DNA from: Acidiferrobacterales bacterium
GTDB taxonomy: Bacteria > Pseudomonadota > Gammaproteobacteria > Acidiferrobacterales > Sulfurifustaceae
Length of the DNA stretch: 36,540 nt
Direction of reading: 5' to 3'
Assembly: GCA_919902925.1 (NCBI GenBank)
Contig: CAKKRZ010000184.1
Location: 1 to 36,540, forward strand
Shown here: positions 16,178 to 23,139 of the stretch, piece after piece
How the letters are laid out: each line of letters starts with the position of its first letter
Position numbering within the stretch: the first letter of the stretch is position 1
Made by a program: the position numbers and the translations under genes
The notes under the pieces: generated by a model
The model's database searches: none
Told to the model about the DNA's origin: nothing
The model's input: the letters and a program-made list of their open reading frames with translations, nothing else

Positions 16178-17458
16178 ATGCGCAAGAAGATCGATGCCCG
16201 TGACGTCCAACTCGGCATGTACATCGCCGAACTGGACCGCCCATGGCTTGAGACCCCGTTCATGTTTCAGGGCTTCGAGCTCCAGTCGCAAGACGCCCTC
16301 GCCAAGCTGCAGGAAATCTGCAAATACGTCTGGATCGATACCAAGCAGGGTATCGATTTCGTGCCGCCGGCCCGCGGCGCCGGCGCCGCCTATGCGCGCA
16401 TGCAGGAACTGGCGGATGAAGACGTCGAGATCCGCAAAAAGGTCGAAGCCCTGGTCGCCCAATCCAAAAATACCCGCGCGACGCGCAAGCCGTACGAGGA
16501 CAAGGCCACCTTTCAGGAAGAGATCAAGGTGGCCCGCGAGATCCAGAAGGAAGCCAAGACCACGATCGACGAAGCCCTGACCGAAATCAAGAAGGGCGGG
16601 AAAAAGATCGACCTGCAACTCGCCGGCAAGGTGGTGACACGCATGGTCGAGAGCGTGCTCCGCAATCCGGACGCGCTGGTGTGCCTGAGCCAGCTCAAAG
16701 AGGTCAGCGAGTACACCGCCTTGCACAGCATCCGCAGCTGCATTCTGGCGCTCGCCTTCGGCCGCCATCTGGTCCTCGGCCGTGACGAATTGCAGGCGGT
16801 CGGCATGGGCGGCCTCATGCACGACATCGGCATGGCGCGCGTACCCGAAGAGATCCTGAACAAACAAAGCGCGCTGGATCCGGTCGAGGTGCAGGCCATG
16901 CGCAAACACGTGCGCTGGGGCATCGATATCCTCCAGGAATCCGGTTCGGTCCCGCCCGGGGTCAGCGAGATGGTGTTGCAACACCACGAACGCGGCGACG
17001 GCAGCGGCTATCCCGACGGGCGTCAGGGCACCACTATTACGCCGGCGGGCTACATGGGCGCCATCATCGACGTCTACGACGCCATCACCAGCGACCGCAC
17101 CTATAACGTGGCGCTGTCGGCCGAGGACGCCCTCAAGCGCATGTACGAGTGGCGCCATCGCGATTTCAACGGTGAGCTGGTCGAGGAGTTCATCCGCTGC
17201 ATGGGCATCTTCCCGATCGGCAGCCTGGTCGAGCTCAGCACCGGCAGCGTCGGCGTGGTCATTACCATCAACCGCGCCCGCCGCCTGAAACCGCAGGTGG
17301 CACTGGTGCTGACCGCCAGCAAGACTCCCTACAGCCAGCGGACCATCACCGACCTTCTGGAACACAAGGACGCCATGGGCCAGGAGATCAAGATCGCCAA
17401 GGTGTTGCCGACCGGCTCGTACGGCATCAACCCGATGGACCACATCATTCAGCTGTAA
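16178..17458 (+). CDS. HD-GYP domain protein (DUF3391 N-terminus), cyclic-di-GMP phosphodiesterase
   Basis: LMHDIGMARVP, HHERGDGSGYPDG, YDAITSDRTYN motifs. Confidence 0.93.
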   Translation: MRKKIDARDVQLGMYIAELDRPWLETPFMFQGFELQSQDALAKLQEICKYVWIDTKQGIDFVPPARGAGAAYARMQELADEDVEIRKKVEALVAQSKNTRATRKPYEDKATFQEEIKVAREIQKEAKTTIDEALTEIKKGGKKIDLQLAGKVVTRMVESVLRNPDALVCLSQLKEVSEYTALHSIRSCILALAFGRHLVLGRDELQAVGMGGLMHDIGMARVPEEILNKQSALDPVEVQAMRKHVRWGIDILQESGSVPPGVSEMVLQHHERGDGSGYPDGRQGTTITPAGYMGAIIDVYDAITSDRTYNVALSAEDALKRMYEWRHRDFNGELVEEFIRCMGIFPIGSLVELSTGSVGVVITINRARRLKPQVALVLTASKTPYSQRTITDLLEHKDAMGQEIKIAKVLPTGSYGINPMDHIIQL

Positions 17459-17460
17459 CC

Positions 17461-18042
17461 ATGTTTCACGCCACCGTGACGAAAAAATTCGCGCGCTACC
17501 GGCTATGCCTGCTGCTACCGGCCGCGGCTCTCATCAGCGCCTGTGCCTCAGCTCCGGCCACGAAAGATTCCCGTTCCATCGCCGGCATTTCCGGGCTTTC
17601 AACCGGTGAGCAGCGCCAGTTGATCGACGAACACAACCGCGCGCGCCGCGCGGTCGGTACTCCGCCGCTGCGCTGGTCGCCGGAGATCGCCCGCTATGCG
17701 CAGGAGTGGGCGGATCACCTCGCCGCCTCGCGTTGCACCATCGAACACCGCCCGCGCTCCGGCCAATGGAAGCAACGCTATGGCGAGAACCTGTTCATGG
17801 GCACCGCCGGTTACTACACGGTGGTCACCGCCGTGCGCGACTGGGAGGCCGAGAAGAAGGATTACCGCGGCGGCCCGATCCGCGCCGATCGTAACTTCGC
17901 CGACATCGGCCACTACACCCAGCTCGTCTGGCGCCGCACCACCCACGTTGGCTGCGGCAAATCGCTGTGCCGCGACCGCATGATCGTGGCCTGCAACTAC
18001 GACCCGCCGGGAAATTTCATCGGCCGCACCCCGTTCGAGTAA
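17461..18042 (+). CDS. CAP/SCP-domain secreted lipoprotein
   Basis: LLPAAALISACAS lipobox; HNRARRAVGTPPLRWSPEIARYAQEWADHLA, YGENLFMG, GHYTQLVWRRTTHVGCG CAP motifs. Confidence 0.92.
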   Translation: MFHATVTKKFARYRLCLLLPAAALISACASAPATKDSRSIAGISGLSTGEQRQLIDEHNRARRAVGTPPLRWSPEIARYAQEWADHLAASRCTIEHRPRSGQWKQRYGENLFMGTAGYYTVVTAVRDWEAEKKDYRGGPIRADRNFADIGHYTQLVWRRTTHVGCGKSLCRDRMIVACNYDPPGNFIGRTPFE

Positions 18043-18108
18043 CCCGCATGCAGGCCACTTGCCAAACCTGTACTGCCCCTCGAAGGTTGGGTTGGACATT
18101 CTGTGAAC

Positions 18109-18642
18109 TCACCACAATGCGGTAGGTGTGGCCCCTGCGGATCGAGATCTCGTCGATGCTGATGGCCCATGGTCCCAGGTTTGCCCGCCTGCGCGACTGC
18201 GCCGCCTGTATTGCTTCTCCAGCGCCTTGACCGTGTGCCAGTCGAGCCGCAGATCCCGGGCGATGTCCAGGATGGTGGCAGTGCGGCAGCGCCGGCCCAC
18301 ATAGAAGGCAAAGCGCTTGGTGTAGAGCGGGTTGTCGGCCAGGAAATCGAACTTCTCCCGCTTCACCGTGCCGCACCTCGAATTCGAGAAACACCCGCGT
18401 GTCGCCGCAGGACAGATCGCGCACGCGCCGGCGTTTGCGGTCGTACCAGCCCGAATGCACCCGCCCACAGCCGTTGCAGGCGGTTTTTTTGAGCGTCGTT
18501 TAAGGGTGATGACGCGCGCCTTCGGATCACCGAAGACGCCGCGCACCGTGGGTTCGGGCCGGAAACCGGGGAACGCATACGTACCCGACAACCGGCGTTT
18601 GGGTTTGAGAATAGGCATGACCAGATCATGCCGAATATCCAC
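18109..18642 (-). pseudogene. frameshifted ISL3-like transposase remnant
   Basis: Transposase-like segments in different frames: MPILKPKRRLSGTYAFPGFRPEPTVRGVFGDPKARVITLKRR; DFLADNPLYTKRFAFYVGRRCRTATILDIARDLRLDWHTVKALEKQY; ISIDEISIRRGHTYRIVVS. C-terminal half absent. Confidence 0.7.
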
Positions 18643-18758
18643 TGCCCGTCAAAGGTGTTTCGTATCGGTAATTACAGGGGCTGGCCACACTTCAGGCCCC
18701 GTTATTACCCACACGAGTTCACGAAGACCCCGAATTTGTTTACCGGTCCCTGGCCCGC

Positions 18759-19460
18759 TCAGACACGCTCTCCGCCCGCAAGGCGCCTGAGCCGGTCAAC
18801 ATCAAGCAGGCGGATCTCGCCGCGCGGGGCTTCAATCAGGCCCTGGCGCCTGAACTCGGCGAACACGCGGCTCACGGTCTCCTCCCTCAACCCCAGAATC
18901 TCGGCAATATCGAGACGCGAGAGTACAAGCGGAAAGGATTCGGCGGGATCGGCGCCGGCGGGGACCAGGGAGAAGATAAAGGAGGCCACCTGTTCGTGGG
19001 CGGTCTTGATGCCGAGATTGCGGATCAGGGCTTGGGCCTGCGCGAGTTCATCGTGAAACCGCTGGATGACGCGCAGCGCCACGGATGGATTTTCTTTCAG
19101 CACCCGCAGCATGTCCTTGTGCGCGATGCCGCAGGCCTCGACCGGCGTAAGCGCCATGGCGGTGCAGGGATAGGTGGCGTCGCTGACGGTTTCGAAGCCC
19201 ACGAGCTGCCCCGCCACGCGCAACCCCAAGACCTGTTCGCGCCCGTCGGGCAGCGCGGTCGTGAGCTTCAACTGGCCGGTGCGCAGCACCATCAGCTGCG
19301 TGCAGGGCGCGCCTTCGCGGAACAGCGTCTCCCCGGGCGCATACCGCTGCTTGCTGAGCATCCCCCGGATTTCGCACACCTGAGCCGGGGCGAGGCCGGA
19401 GAAGATGAGCGAAGCCTCGCATAGCACACACTCCTCGACTTGGCAGGGACAGGTAAACAT
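18759..19460 (-). CDS. Crp/Fnr family regulator, FNR-like
   Basis: N-terminal Cys cluster CPCQVEECVLC, central VEACGIAH Cys, cNMP-like fold, recognition helix LGLREETVSRVFAEFRRQG with the FNR ExxSR signature. Confidence 0.9.
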   Translation of the reverse strand: MFTCPCQVEECVLCEASLIFSGLAPAQVCEIRGMLSKQRYAPGETLFREGAPCTQLMVLRTGQLKLTTALPDGREQVLGLRVAGQLVGFETVSDATYPCTAMALTPVEACGIAHKDMLRVLKENPSVALRVIQRFHDELAQAQALIRNLGIKTAHEQVASFIFSLVPAGADPAESFPLVLSRLDIAEILGLREETVSRVFAEFRRQGLIEAPRGEIRLLDVDRLRRLAGGERV

Positions 19461-19629
19461 ACCGGCATCTTAACATTCTCGAGTTACGTTCCGTGCTGAG
19501 GAAAATTTTTTTATGAGTGCATTGAGGCAGGCAATCCAGGTCACCCCGAACCACGATTCGCAGGAAATGTAAAGACAACCACGGATATTTCCCTCAATTC
19601 ATTGCGTTATTGCGCATATTGAATCCGTC

Positions 19630-19643
19630 TTGATGTTAATCAA
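19630..19643. promoter_or_regulatory. FNR box
   Basis: TTGATgttaATCAA, exact TTGAT-N4-ATCAA. Confidence 0.85.
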
Positions 19644-19660
19644 TTTTGGATCTCCGCGAA

Positions 19661-19704
19661 TCTCGATTGCGAGAGATCAATGTCTCGATTGTGAGGAATC
19701 AATG
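19661..19704 (+). repeat. two imperfect 22-bp tandem units carrying degenerate FNR boxes
   Basis: tctcgattgcgagagatcaatg / tctcgattgtgaggaatcaatg; contain TTGCG-AGAG-ATCAA (19667-19680) and TTGTG-AGGA-ATCAA (19689-19702). Confidence 0.6.
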
Positions 19705-19774
19705 TAATGACAACCGGCTATGGTTACGCTTCCTTACGTCCAAAAACGAAGATTTCTTTCACAAGGAACAACAG

Positions 19775-20125
19775 ATGCACAAGATGACAATCATGATCGT
19801 AGTTGCCACGGCACTTCTCCCCGTTCCCGCTTTCGCCGCGGGGGGCATCGCCAACGGAAAAAACCTGTTTGCCCAGCACTGCGCCACCTGCCATGGCGTC
19901 GGCGGCAAGGGTGACGGTGCGGCGGCCGCGGCGCTTAGCCCGAAACCTACAAATCTGACCGACAAGGCGACCATGGCGAAGCTGAAGGATACGGAGATCT
20001 TCAGCGCCATCAAGAAAGGCGGTGTGGCGGTCGGAAAATCGCCCCTGATGCCTCCCTTCGGCAGCGCGTTGAAGGACGGGGAGATTCACGACCTGGTCGC
20101 ATTCGTCACGAGCTTGTCGAAGTGA
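19775..20125 (+). CDS. monoheme class I cytochrome c
   Basis: Signal peptide; NGKNLFAQHCATCHGVGGKGDG; distal Met region SPLMPPFGSALKDGEIHDLVAFV. Confidence 0.92.
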   Translation: MHKMTIMIVVATALLPVPAFAAGGIANGKNLFAQHCATCHGVGGKGDGAAAAALSPKPTNLTDKATMAKLKDTEIFSAIKKGGVAVGKSPLMPPFGSALKDGEIHDLVAFVTSLSK

Positions 20126-20182
20126 AGTAGGGATGCATACGAAGGACGCACAGAAGTGGTCAGTTAAGTTAAGGGGGTCGGC

Positions 20183-21310
20183 ATGCGGGCACAACGCAGG
20201 TTCTGGGGCAAAGCCGTTGGGTTGGCCATCGGGGGATTGCTCGCGATCCTGAGCGGCTGCGCCACCGCGCCGCCGCCGGCCGAGCAAGGGCGTCTCGTTT
20301 GGCCGCCACCGCCACTCACGGCGCGCATCGAATTCGTGCGCAGCGTTACCAGCGAGGCGGACCTGGGTCGGGAGACCACGTTTTTCCAGCGTCTGCTCAA
20401 CTTCCTCAGCGGCGAGAAACCCACGCCGAACCGCATCGTCGAACCCATGGGCTTGGCGGTGTCCGATGACGGACAGCGGCTGTACGTCTCGGATTTCGCC
20501 CACTCGGCGGTATTCGTCTTCGACTTCCCGGCCAAGGCGTTCGCCAGGATCGAAGGGCTGGCGCGGCCCGTGGGCCTCGCCCTCGACGCCCAGGAGAACC
20601 TCTACGTCGTCGAACAGGGGAAACGTGGCGTCAGCGTCTTCAACCGGCAGGGCGAGCGAATCCGGTTCATCACCGACCCCGGTATCGAGCGCCCCACCGG
20701 CATCGCCCTCGACCGGGCGCGCGGACGGATTTACCTCGCCGACACCGGCCACACGCAGTCCAAAGAACACACCGTCAAGATATTCGACCTCCAGGGAACA
20801 CTCACCGGAAAGCTCGGCCATGGCAAGGGGGGGGGATCCGGCCAGTTCATGTTCCCTACCTACCTGACGGTGGATGGGGAGGGCAATCTCTACGTGGCGG
20901 ATACGCTCAACGCGCGCGTGCAGAAGTTCGACCCCGGCGGCCGTTACCTGAAGACCTTCGGCCAGGGCGGCGATTGCTGGGGCTGCTTCGACAAACCCAA
21001 AGGGGTCGCTCTCGACGGCTTCGGCAACGTGTACGTCGCCGACGCGGGCTGGAGCAACGTCCAGATCTTCAATCAAAGAGGGCAGACGCTCCTGTTCTTC
21101 GGCGGCCGCGGACCGATCCCCGGGATGCTGAAGAATCCCTCGGCGGTCGCCATCGACAAGCAGAACCGCATCTACGTGGCCGACTACCTCAATCACCGGA
21201 TCGAGGTGTACCAATTGGTCAACACCACGGCGGCGGACAGTCTTCTCAACCCAAGCACGGATTCGAGAAAGGAAGTGCTGCACACGATAGGCCGTAACGA
21301 TGCAAAGTGA
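20183..21310 (+). CDS. NHL-repeat six-bladed beta-propeller lipoprotein
   Basis: LLAILSGCAT lipobox; repeated PxGLAxD..GNLYVADT.N.RVQ/KFDPGGRYLKTFG blades. Confidence 0.88.
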   Translation: MRAQRRFWGKAVGLAIGGLLAILSGCATAPPPAEQGRLVWPPPPLTARIEFVRSVTSEADLGRETTFFQRLLNFLSGEKPTPNRIVEPMGLAVSDDGQRLYVSDFAHSAVFVFDFPAKAFARIEGLARPVGLALDAQENLYVVEQGKRGVSVFNRQGERIRFITDPGIERPTGIALDRARGRIYLADTGHTQSKEHTVKIFDLQGTLTGKLGHGKGGGSGQFMFPTYLTVDGEGNLYVADTLNARVQKFDPGGRYLKTFGQGGDCWGCFDKPKGVALDGFGNVYVADAGWSNVQIFNQRGQTLLFFGGRGPIPGMLKNPSAVAIDKQNRIYVADYLNHRIEVYQLVNTTAADSLLNPSTDSRKEVLHTIGRNDAK

Positions 21311-21340
21311 AATCCCATAAAGGGACAAAGGAGGTAAATT

Positions 21341-22075
21341 ATGAAGACGCTAAGAAGTGCCCTGGTAACGATAGTTCTGTCAATGGCGCCCGTCCTCGCG
21401 TGGGCCGCCCCGGGTGGTGGGATTGCCGGCACCAAACACGACTTCTCCGCGAAGGGCGGAGGCGTGGGTGTTTGCACCTTCTGCCACACGCCCCACCGTG
21501 CGCTTTCCACGCCGCTGTTGTGGAACCATAAGCTCTCCGTAAACACCTTCTCGTGGGACGTCCCGACGACCACCGCCGGCACCACCTTCCCCACCTTCAA
21601 GGGAGATACCTACAAGGGACCGACAGCGAAGTGTCTGAGCTGTCATGACGGCAGCGTCGCCGTCGGCGACATCGCGTGGTGGAATGGTGGTGCGCCCATC
21701 GCGCCGCTCGACAATACAAAACACGGCGCCGGAGACCCCAACAACGTCGGCTTGGGCGGCAATATGGCGGGCAACCATCCGGTGGCCATGCCATTTCCGT
21801 ACAACAATACGGCGAGCACTTACAACGGCGTCACCACCGGAAGCGGGGCGGCGCTGACCGAGTGGCAGTCCGATCCCACGACGTTGAACATCCGCCTGTT
21901 CCGCGACGACGGGACCGGGAACATCACCGCCGGGCCGGTGCTGGCAAAGACCGGCATCGAGTGTTCGTCCTGTCACGATCCGCATAACAAGGCCTCGGTG
22001 GATACCTTCTTCCTGCGCGGCAGATTGAGCGGGTCGGACACGACGTACCTCTGCCTGAAGTGCCACGTCAAGTAG
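21341..22075 (+). CDS. tetraheme cytochrome c, OmcE-like
   Basis: SD aaaggaggt; signal peptide; four CxxCH (CTFCH, CLSCH, CSSCH, CLKCH); additional conserved His in KHDFS, TPHRA, WNHKLS, NHPVAMPF, DPHN. Confidence 0.85.
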   Translation: MKTLRSALVTIVLSMAPVLAWAAPGGGIAGTKHDFSAKGGGVGVCTFCHTPHRALSTPLLWNHKLSVNTFSWDVPTTTAGTTFPTFKGDTYKGPTAKCLSCHDGSVAVGDIAWWNGGAPIAPLDNTKHGAGDPNNVGLGGNMAGNHPVAMPFPYNNTASTYNGVTTGSGAALTEWQSDPTTLNIRLFRDDGTGNITAGPVLAKTGIECSSCHDPHNKASVDTFFLRGRLSGSDTTYLCLKCHVK

Positions 22076-22090
22076 CTTAAGGTATGGACT

Positions 22091-22121
22091 CCCCGCCTGC
22101 GGGCACAGGCGGGGAATTTTT
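22091..22121 (+). terminator. rho-independent terminator inside the cytochrome cluster
   Basis: CCCCGCCTG-cgggca-CAGGCGGGG followed by AATTTTT. Confidence 0.85.
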
Positions 22122-22153
22122 CGGGGACTGCCCATAGCGTTGAGTTTCGAAAA

Positions 22154-22804
22154 ATGCGGCCGGCTTTCATAACAATCGTTGTGCCGATGCTGCTATCGGG
22201 ATTCGCTGTGACAAGCGGCTGCGGCCAAGCGACCCGGCATAGCGCAGTCACCCTGTTCTTCGAAGACGTGCCGCCGCCTGGGAAAGAAAGCCCGTCCAAA
22301 GCAGTGGTCCGACAGCCACGGCGTCCACCGCCGGCCCAAGCCGCCGCGCCGCCTCCCCCGCCTCCCGTCGCGGAAACCACGAAACCCTTGCCCGAACCGG
22401 AAAAGCCGGCCGTTTCCCGCGACTGGCCCCAACTGCTGAGCCAGCTTCCCAGGGACGCGGCCGGGGGCGTGGACTGGGTGCGCGCGCTGGAAGACAAGCG
22501 CATCGAACCCAAAGCCGGGCTGGATGCCGCGGCGCCAAACCAGCCGGTGCTTCCGCTGGACGTGGAGCTGATCCCGAAGAATCAGCCGCTGTTCAAGGCG
22601 ATCTTCTCTCACAAGGCGCATACCGAGTGGCTGGGTTGCGCCAACTGTCATCCGGGAATATTCCAGATGCGGCGCGGCGCGGACCCGATCACCATGGCGA
22701 AAATCTTCGCGGGCGAATATTGCGGCCGCTGCCACGGCAAGGTGGCCTTCGCCCCGGCCACCGGCTGTCCGCGCTGCCACACGGCGCTTAAGGGTGCGCC
22801 GTGA
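22154..22804 (+). CDS. triheme cytochrome c (c7/c3-like) putative lipoprotein with Pro-rich linker
   Basis: LLSGFAVTSGC N-terminus; CANCH, CGRCH, CPRCH; FSHKAHTEWLGCANCHPGIFQM. Confidence 0.85.
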   Translation: MRPAFITIVVPMLLSGFAVTSGCGQATRHSAVTLFFEDVPPPGKESPSKAVVRQPRRPPPAQAAAPPPPPPVAETTKPLPEPEKPAVSRDWPQLLSQLPRDAAGGVDWVRALEDKRIEPKAGLDAAAPNQPVLPLDVELIPKNQPLFKAIFSHKAHTEWLGCANCHPGIFQMRRGADPITMAKIFAGEYCGRCHGKVAFAPATGCPRCHTALKGAP

Positions 22805-23139
22805 GGCGCCGCGGCCTCTGGTCCGCCGCGATGCTGGCCGTGCTCGTGCTGGCCGCGATCGCCGCGATCGCCGCACCGCCCAGGCTGGCGATGCTCGGCG
22901 ACGTTGTCTTCCCGCGCCACACCGGACCCGGTGAGTTGCCGCCCGCCGTGTTTCCGCACTGGGTGCACCGGATGCAGTTCAAGTGCTACGCCTGCCACGA
23001 CGCGCTGTTCCAGATGAAGGCCGGGGCCAATCCCGTCACCATGGACGCGATCCAGGCGGGTAAATTCTGCGGCATCTGCCACAACGGGAAAACGGCCTTC
23101 GCCGTGGGTTTCACCACTTGCAACCGATGCCACCGTTGA
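22801..23139 (+). CDS. triheme cytochrome c (c7-like)
   Basis: GTG start overlapping the previous TGA; CYACH, CGICH, CNRCH; FPHWVHRMQFKCYACHDALFQMKAGANPVTM parallels the preceding protein. Confidence 0.82.
   Translation: MRRRGLWSAAMLAVLVLAAIAAIAAPPRLAMLGDVVFPRHTGPGELPPAVFPHWVHRMQFKCYACHDALFQMKAGANPVTMDAIQAGKFCGICHNGKTAFAVGFTTCNRCHR

Noticed and set aside
15989-17443. 484-aa minus-strand ORF
   Set aside because: Antisense to the HD-GYP gene with clear catalytic motifs on the + strand.
19661-19704. CRISPR-like tandem repeat
   Set aside because: Only two imperfect 22-bp units with no spacers; better explained as duplicated FNR-like boxes.
19724-21328. 534-aa minus-strand ORF
   Set aside because: Antisense to the clear cytochrome c and NHL coding regions; low-complexity composition typical of complement frames.
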